DNA of 64,000 nucleotides from Lingula anatina. Taxonomy: Eukaryota > Brachiopoda > Lingulata > Lingulida > Lingulidae. Below, piece after piece: positions 27,501-39,564 of this stretch. The notes below the pieces were generated by a model that did not search any database, had not been told where the DNA came from, and saw nothing but the letters and a program-made list of their open reading frames with translations. The position numbers were made by a program, and so were the translations under genes. Numbering within the stretch: position 1 is the first letter of the stretch; every line of letters starts with the position of its first letter. The DNA is taken from assembly GCF_001039355.2 (NCBI RefSeq), contig NW_019774036.1, forward strand, positions 176,308 through 240,307, written 5' to 3'.

Positions 27501-29012
27501 GGTCAACTGTCTTCGACTTTGGCTTCGATGCATTTAATATGGACGTTGAGTCGATTTTTATTCACTTATTTTTAAAAAATGAAATCTCCCTAATTTCTGG
27601 TTATGAACATTTAAATGCGGTTTAGGCCTATCAAAATGAAATTTCGAGTGGCATTACTTACATTAATGCAATAGAAGCGCAGTTTGCAATGGGTTTCTAA
27701 ATTAGAAATTAGAAAATAGTTTATCTTACTTGATTGTTTTAATCTTTTCTTCTAATCTTGTCGTTTCAGTTGTCCCGTATTGGGTATTTCTAGTCGCAGC
27801 TTGCCTCATACTGCTTTGTCTTATATTTATCGTCATTGTGTCGTGTCTGTATTGTGTATTTAAACGGTAAGTCGAATTTAAAATAGTGCTCTGAATTCTA
27901 AAACATAGGTACATATGCTATGATAAAGCAAGAGAAGGGATGAAGTAAAATTTGAAGCCTTATTAATTACAAATTAAAGTAGGAAGAGTGAAGAATTTTT
28001 CATCAACTACTTCCCTTTCATCGCATTCTTTGGTTCCAATATAAGTTTAGGCTTTATTTGAATTTTCGATTTCTATGCCATATGTTTTTTGATAAACGAA
28101 TATGATAAAAGCAAGGCATTAACCAATGATCATTTCAGTCTTTTTACTGTTTTAAAGAGTAAAATGCATCTTTTAATTTAAGCCCTTTAAATCCGCTTTT
28201 TTAAATTACTTATTTTATCATTTCAGGCGGTCGCATGGAGAAAACCAAGTCAGGTCGTCCCCACTACCGACCATTGTGACGCCACGCGAGGAAAAGGTCC
28301 ATTTTGCCGGGGATCTATATTCAAACGATGGGGTAAGGACGTACAACTAATGCACGGTACAACAGGAGAGTGGCCAATCTCCATATCTCAATGTCAATTA
28401 TTATTAATGTTGTATAAAAAAAGCCATTCTTTTAATTTGATTGTTTACGTTTTCATTCACAAGTGGTCCTTTTAGAAATTATGAAAACAAATTATCGAAT
28501 TAAATTTCTGCTTGAATGGAAGAAATATTTGTCATATTTATTTATTGCAGGTGCTATACGTTAAGAGTTATCATTCGTCCGGGCCTGAAAGTACGCAATA
28601 CATGAAGGGAAATACGACGCTTGCCACTGAAGACGGAGGCTGGATTACAGTGGTGACAGACGATTTTCTTCCCAAGAATGGACGCCTACCTTGCACGTGC
28701 AGCGCGCACTGGCAAAAACACTATCATTTCCGGCGTTTTACAGAGACGAAGGATATCTCCACAATGACCGACGTTAAGAAAAACAATACAACGCTTGAGT
28801 CGGATGCTACCAGTCCTAGAACGTCGACGGATTCTGGTGAAAATAAGTTTAGGAAAATAGCTGAGATGGTGGGCACCAAAGCCACCATAGCCGAGGCGTT
28901 AGGAAGAAACACACAACTGGCGGTGAAATACAAACAACCGGCTAAAAAGTTAGAAAATAAATGGCTGCCGCATTCACATAACGTGAGATATGAAAACCAA
29001 AGTACGAAATGA
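24563..29012 (+). CDS. Single-sushi single-pass membrane protein, paralogue 1
   Basis: Exons: 24563-24647, 27284-27490, 27770-27866, 28227-28332, 28551-29012, joining in one frame of 318 residues. Exon 1 encodes a hydrophobic signal peptide (LGLGLVILASLTTVTLT). Exon 2 is one complete sushi/CCP domain with four cysteines, the C-terminal WxGxPPxC-type motif (WEGLPPNC) and N-glycosylation sites NGT, NSS and NCT, then a short Thr-rich stalk. Exon 3 is a transmembrane helix followed by a basic stop-transfer. Exons 4-5 form a ~188-residue cytoplasmic tail with no domain I recognise. Sushi domains bind proteins in complement and adhesion systems, but a single sushi with a unique tail does not allow a specific role. 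The next gene has the same exon plan and matching intron phases, so they are tandem paralogues. Confidence 0.85.
24701..24728. repeat. (CT)n microsatellite in intron 1
   Basis: CT dinucleotide run about 50 bases downstream of the first exon's donor. The LSLSLS peptide it encodes is not a protein. Confidence 0.9.
25117..25325. repeat. Diverged two-copy tandem repeat in sushi gene 1 intron 1
   Basis: Two units of roughly 100-130 bases share the order GATATTTTATC, TCTTAGTAATCAGT, AAAAAATCTT, AACAGC and GAGGATT-TTCCTTT. They look like an old local duplication and are non-coding. Confidence 0.7.
27218..27280. repeat. (ATGT)n-(ATT)n microsatellite abutting the sushi exon acceptor
   Basis: A GTAT/CTATGTAT run passes into ATT repeats and then directly into TTTCAG|CG, the acceptor of the sushi exon at 27284. 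The repeat therefore replaces a normal polypyrimidine tract. Confidence 0.9.
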
Positions 29013-32000
29013 CCGCTGCTCAATTTTTTTTAAAATATATTTAATATCAAAAAGAAACAATGAAAATGCACATGTCTACGGAAGAAGGGCGTGATATAAC
29101 TTCATGCTACTTCAGTGACATTGGCCTATATTCTATGCATGCTGCCACAATTGTGGTGTTTCTTATTTGCCTTTATTTGCCTGTCTCGTCTTTTTGAATT
29201 TATTTAATTTGCATGATAGAACGCCTTATATTCTTGTAGAAATGCATGCATGACAATCGACACTAATTGGCTCCAAATGCCATTGTTTCATTGTGTTCAC
29301 TTTCATATGAATTCCTTCATTTACTATGGGTATTGTAAGAAATTTCACATTGCTGGTAATAGAAGGTGAACAATTTTATAATTATTTCCAAATTTTTGAT
29401 TATGCTCAGACACGCGTGTTAATCTTAAGCCGATTCTGTCTAGCCTGTTTGTTGCAATGTTGGTGCTTTTTTGCCTTATTGTGAATAAATGGATTATATT
29501 TTCCTACACAATTTACGGTTTCATTTCTTTTTATTGAACTACGTACATAGCCCTTATAAAATCCCCACATCACCGTGCAGGGCCTCAGCCAAGACGAATG
29601 TAAAACCACCTCTTTAATAATCCAGTAGCCATTATGTCTTTAAAATTTAACGTTATCCCCCTGTGGCCTTGTAACTTCATCCTTAGGCTGAAAAGAGTTA
29701 CATTAAAGCGTTGTATTCAGTAACGCTGTATGTAAAATTACAACACAAATAACTTTATTCAAATGGTATCAGTTTTCGGCGAGGCTTTATTGAACATGTC
29801 AAAATTCAAAAGTTTCTTAAAATCACTGCAACTTTAACAGTGCATTGATGTAATGAAGCGCTGATTGCTGGCGTACGATGCTGCGTGATAGATTATTTGA
29901 GTGATCAAAGGTTAAACCTGTAACTGTAAGTTGATTTCGATTTGATAATACAGAATTTAAAGAAACATGCAAGCTCCATTGTCTTCGTAGACTTTTTCAA
30001 TGTATTGCAAGCGTTGCTAAAGCTGAACAACGCAAATCGTTTTGACAAAAAGCTACGACGTTCCTTCTTCTGGAGTAATGTACCGGGTTTATGGGCTGAT
30101 AAAAATGCCAAAAGTTCAACCATGTCGATGTAAAACCTTAGAATGGGTTCCCATACCTAGATCGATCTAACAGGATCGGTCCATCTCCAAGGGGTTTCTC
30201 GCTAAATTGCTTTCAACTTAAGATGTCTGGCACGCCTACTAAAGGTGCTAAACGATTGTTAATTTCCCCCTAACAGCTTCTATAGGCGTGTCAGACATGT
30301 AAGCCCTTAACTTGATTGCAATTTAGCGAGAATCCCCTTGGAAATAGATCGATCCACAGTTAGTTCGATAGGGGCTGAGAATGGTCCCAGAACTCTAATA
30401 ACGTCCGTATTAAAATCCACATTAAAATGCTATCAAATTTGAAATGCATTGTACTTAATGCCTCAATATTTAAACGCTGAGATAGGCTTTACTTTTCAAA
30501 CGGCTGTGGTGTTGTAATGCTATCCCTCTGCAAATACAACTATTGCACAACTATTATTGGTAAATTTACAGAAGTTATTTGATCACCTTTACAAAGTTTT
30601 GACGACGAAGATTAAAAGCCGTTTACTCATTTAAAGCGTCATCAATGTCAATTTGTTCAAATAATCACGGAATATTTATCCAAAAATTAGGACCACTTTA
30701 TCCTACAATTTGCAATAACATTGTGATGGCCTTTGAACAAAGGTTAGATTGGTGTGTGCGTGATTTTTGATAAATAGTAGATCTGAGAAGAGTCTCGAGA
30801 GGGATTACGAAGGAGAGAGACTGGAATAAGAGGTCTTATGACGGCTCTGACACCGGAATCCGCAATATTGAAATCTAACATGAACTACGCCCTTTAGCAC
30901 ACAACTTACTGCAAATACAATTCGTATTTAATATTATCCTCGTGTTAAAGATTTCATTGAAGTTCTTAAGTTGCCAAAAGCAAGTCAATTGAGTTTCAAA
31001 ACTCCCTTGCATGTTGACAGAGGACAGAGGCAATACATTATGCCCGTCACGTAACCCCAAGATTGTCTTAATCTTACAGGTTACGACCGTTAAATTAAAG
31101 AAACGCACCGAGTCTATAAAAGTGTCCATTATACCGGCTGGTATATTTCTTCTAAATTTTAAATTCTGTAAGGACAAACAGCATACTGCTGTGACATTTG
31201 ACCCATCGAGCCTTGACCCTACCATGGCCATGTCCCCGGTTTAAGTCCATAAACATTTTTCATACGTTGGTTTCAAATTTCCAACTCCATTGTTCCCCGT
31301 AGAAAACAGATTAGTTTAACAAATAAAGCGTTGCGATTTTTTATGCCTGGTGAATACACAGAACTGTTGCCGAAACCAAATTGAGCGCATGATAGAGCCT
31401 AGGGTATCAGGTGTGTGTACTCGTTTCTATAAACATTTCTATTCACGTGGAGTGTGTTGTCATTTGTTTGCCGGTGACCTCTGACCCCTGAAGAGGCTAA
31501 GTAAATCAAACATACTGTATGCTGTAGTTGACTGGTACCTTACCTGTCTACTCCTGCTGGCCGACGAGAAACAAGATGGTGGTCTTCTGAATACAAACCC
31601 GGTAAGTAGAGTGAATATTTTGAGACTTGGTATGTCTAAAGGTATTTCTAATTTCTACGTTTTATCCAATAAAAGAAAAAGGTTGAATCCAAATGATTTA
31701 TTCTGTCTATTCCTTTCTTTCTCCCTTGCTCTCCGTTTTTTTTTTTTCAATGAAATCTGTAATCCGACAGGCGATGTTTTAGTCAAAACAGAAGAGGGGT
31801 CTGCTTGAAATATCAGATCAGTCAAAGACCCAATAACACGCCCGTGAAGTGAAATTGTTCATAGGAAGATAGTAATAAAAGTCAGGAACTTTGTGGCAAG
31901 TGGTCTCTCTCTATTAGATAATGTAATAGATGTATTTTCAAGCTTCCAAATGCAGCTTGTAAAAATGCGAATCTTTGATAGGTTTTAGAATGTGAATTCA

Positions 32001-32201
32001 CTTCCTTTCAGGTATTTTCCTAATTTTTTGATTAACAGGACAAACATAGACACTGCTAATCTTGAATTTGAAATTGGTAGCCACGGATTTTGACAAGAGC
32101 TGTTTTTTAAGTCGGATACTACATATCCTTCATGTAGTGATTTATGATTGAAATTTTCTTTCATTTCATTTTTGTGATATTTTCCTTTTACAGCTACAAA
32201 A
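29013..32201. other. 3'UTR of sushi gene 1, intergenic region and 5'UTR exon of sushi gene 2
   Basis: AATAAA at 29484 is a candidate polyadenylation signal for the upstream gene. A foldback element lies at 30143-30389. Near 31560-31601 a stretch ends in CCCG|GTAAGTAG, and TTTTACAG ends at 32193 just before the next start codon, suggesting a non-coding first exon for sushi gene 2. I see no other gene. Confidence 0.45.
30143..30389. mobile_element. Foldback element, GATCGATCTA family copy 1
   Basis: Arms beginning near 30157 and ending near 30375 are reverse complements with mismatches; both carry AGATCGATC and TCTCGCTAAATTGC. Related elements with the same motifs occur at 32878-33088 and 48917-49131. 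The ends are assigned by comparison with those copies; no clean target duplication is seen. Confidence 0.75.
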
Positions 32202-34028
32202 ATGACTACATGGCTATGTGCCTGTGTCCTTTGCGCTTGCGCACTTGGGTGGCACGTCACAGGTAAGTTTTAACTGGTGTCGCAAGATCAGACGCTGGTA
32301 GAAAACTATTTATGCTAAAACAATCTGTACTTAACGTACATGGACAGGGGGTTCTTTAATCCTACTCCTACAATATTTTGGTCCTCTCCCTCCTTTTTTA
32401 TACCTCCGCCTTTTCAATGAATGTTAACTCTCACGATCTTTTTCCAATTTTAACAACATTGAGTTAATACGTGTACATCTAAAGTTTTTAACACTGCAAT
32501 ACATGCTTACGTTTTTTCTCATAGCAAATATTATATTGTATTATTATATTGTATATTATATTATAAACAGCTCGAAAAATCCAACATTTTGTTTTATTAT
32601 TTCTGTATTTCAGACGCCGCCTGCCCCGACCCCGAAAATGTCACCAACGCCATCATTGTGACAACTGGTCCTTATAACGGCGGCGACATTGTGACGTATT
32701 ACTGTACGTCAGACGCTATCATGAGTGGTGTGCCCTCTATGCTTTGTGTGGGTAACACTAACCAATGGCGGGGCTCGCCTCCCACGTGTGAGACGACAAC
32801 GACCGCCGTCCCCACCACCACCACTGTGAAGAACTACTATGAACTCGTCAGTGGTACGTGTGTTCTACTGACTATGAGCTCATTCCCAATAAAACTGTCG
32901 TTCTACGTGGATCGATCCAACTCTGCGAAAACTCTGGCTGAATGCAATCAGTTGTACAAATTTTAAAACACGCTTCCTCTTGTTTCCAACGTGCTGTCGT
33001 GTTAGCCTGGTAATCTGATTGCATTCAGCGAGAGTCCCTGCGGAGTTGGATCGATCTAAGTAGAACGATTGTTCCATTGGGAATGAGCCTATGAGCCAGA
33101 TTTAGCAGCAACAATATCGTTTTAAATACTTTTCTTTTCTTTTTTTCTCATTTTCATTTTAGAACCTTTTCTTACTTAAGTTTCGGATTTAATTATGTTA
33201 TTATATGATAATATATTTAGAAGCAGCTTTTTTTTTTTAATTTTTCAAACATTTTCCAGGTGTTTTGGTAGACGAGTGGGTCTTCATCCTTACAGTTGGC
33301 ATATTCTCAGTGTTACTGATAATTCTCATGGTGATGGCGCTTCTCATTCTATGCTGCTACTGGAGGTGAGTTAGCAGGGACTTCTGATCTCTTTTGTATA
33401 AACTCAGATCCCTTTTTTATCTATTATCCTTATTATTTTTTGTTAACAGATCTTATTTCGATCGTGAACATATATGGTGGGTGAATATTTTAGTGTTGAA
33501 ATGTAACTGTTTTTAAAAGGGAGTTGAATATCAAGGGCGCGAATACTGGAGTGTATTGTAGTTTATTTCAAAAACGTTTTAACTTGTTTGTTCTGGAGTA
33601 AAAACCTAACCTATGGTGTCATAGAGATTGCTTTAGTTCTAGCGTACTGATTTCAGATATATCTCGTTTTAGGCGCTACAATAACGGGACGACAATCAAA
33701 ACCATAGAGAGACAGCCCACTGTACAGAGTATAGTTTTGATGGACATAGAAAAGGACGGCTACAGCGTCACTCCCAACGGCAGCAGGTGCGTGACACAAG
33801 CAGCGGTGACTTGAGAGAGAGAGAGTTGCTCTTCTCTGTACATGCTTTTTATAAGGCTTACATCAACTTATCTTTATGACTCTATAAGCACAAGAAGTCA
33901 GTGTAACGTGCCCAGTGTATAAGTTGCTTGCGAGATGGTTACACAGATATACCCTAATATCGTTAACGGTTTTTTAAGGTAATTGTGTTTGTTTTACTTT
34001 CAGTCGGCGGTCTTTTGAAGCATACTGA
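32202..34028 (+). CDS. Single-sushi single-pass membrane protein, paralogue 2
   Basis: Exons: 32202-32262, 32614-32853, 33260-33365, 33673-33786, 34004-34028, joining in one frame of 181 residues. The signal peptide is in exon 1 (TTWLCACVLCACALG). One sushi domain follows (exon 2) with four cysteines and WRGSPPTC, then a Thr-rich stalk (TTTTAVPTTTTV). Exon 3 is a transmembrane helix ending CCYWR. The ~45-residue tail contains ESIV-like hydrophobic and acidic patches but no motif I can name. It shares the NAIIVTTGPY/NGFIITTGPY region and intron phases with the gene at 24563, but its tail is much shorter. AATAAA at 34451 may end the transcript. Function unknown. Confidence 0.85.
32878..33088. 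mobile_element. Foldback element, GATCGATCTA family copy 2
   Basis: 211-bp inverted-repeat element starting GCTCATTCCCAAT and ending ATTGGGAATGAGC. The arms include GGATCGATCCAACTC and GCTGAATGCAATCAG. It is flanked on both sides by CTATGA, a possible target duplication. It begins 25 bases after the sushi exon donor. Confidence 0.85.
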
Positions 34029-35160
34029 CATGCAGTGTACGACGTGAGGTGGCGCTGTTATGTTAGCCAAGACAGGCCCTTCCAAAACTATATGCTGCTC
34101 TTGGATTTTATTTCAAATTTTTTATATTTTCCCCACCATAAATCTGTATATGATTTATTAACATGTAAACTTTATAACTCAAGATTTGTTTTGTCATCTC
34201 AGTAAAATACTAGACCGGATGAAGGTTTTTTTTATCTCGAAAGAAACTATTTATTTATTCATTGGGTCAAGGTTGTTTTGGCATCGTTTGACCTTAAACT
34301 ATGTCTGTTCAAATTATCATTCTAAAACGATATGATTTATATGTGAAAGTGACAAAGCTAGTCATCCCATCTTATATCTATGATGAAATCAATGTTCTCT
34401 GGACAACGTGACTTAATTTGTTATATGTTTACTGATGTGCTTTCAAAATGAATAAATTATTTTGCTTAATTGCTTCTACATTGAGTTGGTTAAGGGAGTT
34501 AAGTACTACCATTCTTCTTATTTGATTGGATAACCCCATAAAAACATTAAAATATAATTTGACTGTAAACTGACCTATCACGGCCTAATAAAAATATTGG
34601 ACAAAATAATATGAGCCTCTCCCCTCCCCCCCTTACACAAATCAATACGACACAGGCGCTGAGTGCTAATGGTTGCGTAATGCATCATGCATTGTTTTTT
34701 AATGTCTTTATGTTTTGTGTATAACCAAAGATACGGGCATACAGGCATGGTAACAGCGACTTCACGTTGTATTTACCTGCCAAAAACTGTTAAAAGTTTG
34801 TCAGAAAAGATAATGAAGCTAAATTATACTGGTTGTATAAAGACGCTGCCTCCACCGAGGTAAAATACGTCCCAGTTAAAATGTTTAATGTCAGCGTCTG
34901 GGCAAATGTCTACAGTCTATTGCCCCTCTTTAAGGTGGCCAAATGGCTCATTTCAAAAAAAATATTTTCAGGTGTTCAGGTTTAAATAAATTGTACTAGA
35001 GGTACCAAAAATATAGTTTAAAAGAAAATGAAAAAATAGCTTACTTTTGGTGCCGAACTTAAAGTCGAGTTGGGGGGTGATTAGCAAGGAATAAAATAGC
35101 ACAACTGAATGAGCAGATCAAGAAATATAAAATCGTACGCTGTTAAGGTTCAGTTTTTTC

Positions 35161-35490
35161 ACTTTTCAGCATATATGCAACACTGTAAACACATTTCAAG
35201 GAAAACCGATAGGCCTGTTGTCATGAAACTCACAGGAGTAATCGATCTTACTAAAACGCAGATCAAGTTCGAAAATCGGCATGATCGGGCTACCATTTTA
35301 GTAGTTATGCTTTTTTTTTCACTTTTCAACATATATGCAACACTGTAAACACAATATAAGAAAAACAGATGAGCCAATTGTCATTAAACTCACAGGAGTG
35401 GACAATCCTGCTAAAACGCAGGTTGAGTTCAAAAGTCAGCATAATCGGGCCATTATTTTAGAAGTTATGCTGTTTTTTCACATTTCCTCA
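35161..35490. repeat. Two-copy ~160-bp tandem duplication
   Basis: Units starting at 35161 and about 35321 share ACTTTTCA(G/A)CATATATGC, AACACTGTAAACACA and AACTCACAGGAGT, and both end in TAGTTATGCT/AGTTATGCT followed by a T run. Confidence 0.85.
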
Positions 35491-35884
35491 GATTCAATTC
35501 TGAGGCATGTTAACGATTTCATTATTTAATTAATAAGATACGTAAAAGTGTTTATTTGACATTTCCTGCATCTTTACAACATTGTTAGTTGTAAAAATGA
35601 TGGCAAACTTGTTATCGTGTATTGTGTAATAAAGTTTCAAAAATGGAAATAAACTCATATCATTGCAGTTTGTCAGATTCAATCATTCACTATGTTCTGA
35701 ATCTCAGAATGGAAGAAAATGGACATTTAACACTGCTCTATTGATATTTTTCCCATCTCATCAATTTTCTTAGTTGATCATATAAAAATTGCAGTAAACT
35801 GTTAATTTTGTTTTTTGTTGAAAATTGTTAAAAATGGGAAAAAAACATTTCAGAACNGGAAATTTAATTTTTCACATATTGGCA

Positions 35885-36340
35885 TTTTCAAGGTGTGACT
35901 TTGAAGTTCCACGGGCTTGAAGACCCATGCTAGACACATTTTCTGAAAATCCATGATACGTTTATTTTATTATTAAAAATTGACGGTCATTATGCTGTTA
36001 ACCATTATGTAATATTGCATCAGAATAGAAGAAAACACAATTTTGGGTGCTGCTGCCATGATGACCATTATGGGAAAACCATGTTACTTATGATTGCCAA
36101 ACTTTCAAAGAAGTAATACGGGACTAAAATGCAGCCTGAGGTGGAAAAGCAGTCAAATTGGCTTCTTTTTCTTGAAGTTATACATTTTCAAAGTGTGAAC
36201 TTGAACTCCCATGGGCCTGAAGCCTTATGCTTGTTACACATTTTACTTACATTGGTATTACCTGTTGAGCATAATTAAAACTTGATGTTGAATTTGCAGT
36301 TTAACATAATGTACTTTTGCATCAGAATTGACAGTAGCCT
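35885..36340. repeat. Two-copy ~300-bp diverged duplication
   Basis: A motif of the type CATTTTCAA(G/A)GTGTGA(C/A) followed by CATGGGCCTGAAG appears at about 35882 and 36184, and TTGCATCAGAAT appears at about 36017 and 36318, in the same order and spacing. Confidence 0.7.
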
Positions 36341-36604
36341 ATTTTGTGCATAGTTATTTCCTGTTTTTTTGTCTGTACATTTGACAGCTTTTCTGCCTTG
36401 TTTTAGTTGTGTATACGTATATTTCCAAACAAATGTCAACCTCTATTTAGTGTCTGAGTATTTTCTATGGATGGCAATTAAGTTTTTTATGTTTAAGATT
36501 CCCCATAGTAAAAAAAATAAATATCATATATAATACTCTATTCATATGAATTGGATATCAAATATTGTATATTTTGACATTTGATTGATGTAATTATAAC
36601 TCAG

Positions 36605-37055
36605 ATATGCAGAGTATTGGAGAGAGAGGTTCAAGGAACAGCCTTTGGAAGACTTTTGTAGTGTTATCAACACAAATACAAAGGAGACCGATATTGGTAA
36701 TGTATTCTTTTTTTTCTTACCTCCAAGGCTAGAAAGATATATTTTGACCTTTATCCTGTAAAGCATTGTTTATTCTGGATTTTTCTTCTGCATTTACAAT
36801 TCTCAGTGTGACTTATATATAACTGGCTTTCAAATGATTTGCCATGGGTGATAACCTATATGAATATTTATCACTGATTGAATGATATTTTTTATATTAA
36901 AAGGTCCCAAGGTATCATACTACCTACTATGCGATTTGCTGCCAGAAGATAAACAGCTGAGACAGAAGATTCAGAGAGAAAAATTGATGAGGATATGTCA
37001 AAAATTGATCTTTCCCTTTCTTTTTCCCTCTCCCCCCCCTCCTCTCCCCTTCATG

Positions 37056-37100
<45 letters not shown>

Positions 37101-38708
37101 CTCCTCTCTCCTTCACTCTCTCTCTCTCTTGTTTGATGGTAGATTTACTGGTCAGTCTTAGACAAGTGTCAAAGCTACTAGTCAGTCATCAGACCAGTCT
37201 CATACTCTGCTAGACAATCCTCAGACTTAGCAGATGACTCACCATTAATATGTCATATCAAGTCACTTACTGTACCTAAATATGAAATGCAGGATATGTA
37301 TGATTTCCGATTTCAGGAACTTGGTAAAAATTGGGAGAACATACAGTCAGAACATGATGTTGCCATAGAAGATGATGAAACCGACAATGAAGAGTGAGTG
37401 TGCTAAGCTAAATTTAAAGTTTCATATACTTTCAGTTTTCAGTCTATGATTTATTACGGTCTAAAGTAATTGTGGAAGGATGTATAGGTGGGGGGAGGGG
37501 GGCAGGGATGACATTTTTCAGGGTATTGGCAGTTTTAAGACTTTTTGGAACCTATGGAACCCCAAAAAGTCATTTTTCAGATCCATGCAGACCTGCATTA
37601 AAAATGGAGAGGGGGGGGCATGCCATATTTTCAGACTTTTTCATTTCTGCTTGTTGTCTACATTTCAGAGAGTGGACAAGCTGGACCGATGACACTGGGG
37701 CCAGAGCTGTCTGTCTGTTCTGTTGTCATGGTGATACTGACATGGACCGCCTCCTAGAACACATGAAGGTACAGTACAGGGAGACAGTGCAGTGCACTTA
37801 CTTTTAAATTGTCTTCAGTACCACTGAACGCAGATATTATTTTTTAATTGATAAAAAGAGATGAACCTAAACAATGTGATGCCAAAATTATGCTTCCTCT
37901 ACTTTGAATATGTAAATCTATTGGAGGAAGACTTTTTTTGTATTTTAAGGTGGTTCATAGGTTTGACCTAAAAACTGTCAGGCAAGCAAAAAGGTTGAAC
38001 TTTTATCAACAGGTCAAATTGATTAACTACATCAGGAGACAGGTAAATTGCATTTTACAAAATACACTGTAGAAGTGTTAATTGTTTCATAACTTTACAC
38101 AAAGCTATAATTTGTTGTTCCACAATTGAAGACTCGATTTGAATACTTTCTTGGACTTTGAATAGTACGGAATACAATGTGACCTATCCCAGTTCTTGTT
38201 TGTTTTGCTTAGATGCACCAGAACTGCTGCATTCTCTGCAGTGAAAAGTTTGAAGCTAGAGAAGATCTGATTGGACATTACACACACTCTGGTCATGTGA
38301 CTCAGTTCCCAGAATCCTCAGACTGGGACCAGCCTGAGTAAGTGTGGAAGCATCCATAATCTCAAGTTCTGTTATATTATATAAACATTTTGATGAAAAG
38401 TTCTCAATGTATATAAATATGAAAGCAGTTTCAAATTTTATATCAAGTCACTGGTATCAGATATCAAGCATATCAGGTATTTGTTCATATTTTTATTTTA
38501 TCAACATATATTATTACGTATTAGTTTGGCTAAACTACATTTATCAAGCTATACCTACATACACATAGTATATTTATTTACTGATTTTAATTTCAAAATG
38601 TTTTTACGACTCAGGTATTTCTTCCCAACTTTTGAAAAGACAACCTACTTTGTGGGCTGGAGGATGACAGAGAGGATGATGGGAATGATAGACGGGATGA
38701 TGGGATAG
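36605..38708 (+). CDS. ZNF277: ZNF277-like C2H2 zinc-finger protein, incomplete and frameshifted
   Basis: Exons seen: 36605-36696, 36904 to about 36990 (donor unclear), about 37270-37393 (acceptor unclear), 37669-37768, 37950-38042, 38213-38337, 38615-38708. They match the order of vertebrate ZNF277: YWRERFKEQPLEDFCSVI, YYLLCDLLPEDKQLRQK, FQELGKNWENIQ, CLFC...HMKVVH (finger), LNFYQQVKLINYIRRQ, CILC...HYTHSGH (finger), DWDQPEYFFPTFE. Missing are the 5' exon with the first finger and the exons for the central fingers, where a CT repeat now lies. In the last exon the frame ends in an unlikely Met/Gly-rich tail, while one base over an acidic tail runs to a stop at 38770, so a single T seems lost near 38653. 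It is either a decaying gene or an assembly fault. ZNF277 is linked to Polycomb and ribosomal protein uS5; the role here is not testable. Confidence 0.8.
37061..37130. repeat. (CT)n microsatellite inside the ZNF277-like gene
   Basis: Long CT run with a preceding C-rich stretch, placed between the exon ending near 36990 and the exon near 37270, where the central zinc-finger exons would be expected. Confidence 0.95.
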
Positions 38709-39061
38709 CTGCTGACAAGGACTGCAACGTTGTGATAGCAGAAGACACCCAAGTGTCTTTAAACAAATAGTGTCATAAAAGTATAACTGAATCAATATTA
38801 ACAGAAGGAACTGTTTTACAAGAGCTCATAAGGTCCTGAGTCTCTCTGCACCTTTGCTAGAAAAGGTGTAAAGAAAAGAAACTTTGGTACTAATATGCTA
38901 TGCAAATTTTCAGGGTTTGAGATGATGCATTAACATGCATACTTAGAAATGATGATTATATGCTTTTTGCATCCACATTAATTAACTCTACAACCCATAC
39001 CTTTAGAGATAGACAATTTCAAACCCAAAAAGATGACTTTCCAGAGAAGACTTGTGTAAGT

Positions 39062-39229
39062 CAGGGGCGGATTCAGAGTTATTTCCTGACAGTCTTCCAA
39101 ATTATCTCTGTTGATCCGTTCTTCATTTTTGACCGTCTTCGGACAGAAAAAATTAGATACCCGCCAATGTAAACTTGAAAATCTGACCGTCTTCCGGAAG
39201 ACCCGGAAGACGCCCTAAATCCGCCCCTG
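39062..39229 (+). mobile_element. 168-bp MITE, copy C
   Basis: Same length and orientation as the element at 13513: starts CAGGGGCGGATTCAG, ends CTAAATCCGCCCCTG, flanked by a perfect 5-bp direct repeat TAAGT (39057-39061 and 39230-39234). The consistent 5-bp duplication in two copies fixes the element ends. Confidence 0.9.
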
Positions 39230-39464
39230 TAAGTTATCTCACAACCAAAACTCGGAATGTGAGGTTTTGAGTGGAGTTCTCTATGCCTTGAAACAACCTA
39301 CTAGAACCAGTCTTATATACCCGAAACCAGCATTACCTGCAAGTTACAGATAGAAAGTGTTAAAGCAATTACTAAAAAATAGCAGAAAAAAGTCGTAACA
39401 TGAAAGAGTCGTCAACAAATAGCCCATACTTACCCCATTGATTTCACAATATCCTAGGAGTCTA

Positions 39465-39564
39465 GGATCGCATTCACAACGAGTTGAGCCAGGCTTTACA
39501 AATCCTGGNATATTTAGTCCCCAGGATTTGTAAAGCCTGGCTCAACTCATTGTGAATGCGATCT
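39465..39564. repeat. Near-perfect 44-bp inverted repeat with a 12-bp loop
   Basis: Arms 39465-39508 and 39521-39564 differ at about two positions (CAGGCTTTACAAATCCTGG against CCAGGATTTGTAAAGCCTG). CTAGG flanks both sides. The ambiguous base at 39509 falls in the loop, as expected if reads had trouble with the hairpin. Confidence 0.9.

Larger units (their letters stand above)
34029..36604. other. Intergenic region with decayed local duplications
   Basis: This begins as the 3'UTR of sushi gene 2 and then becomes AT-rich sequence with two sets of local duplications (35161-35490 and 35885-36340). Short open frames here repeat each other because of the duplication. I looked for the missing upstream ZNF277 exon with a CxxC...H pattern and did not find one. 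Confidence 0.5.

Noticed and set aside
31011-31244. Open frames on both strands between the sushi genes
   Set aside because: Overlapping antisense frames with no domain, no splice context and no paralogue.
36995-37213. Ser/Leu- and Pro-rich frames over the CT repeat
   Set aside because: Direct translation of a microsatellite; not supported as ZNF277 exon sequence.
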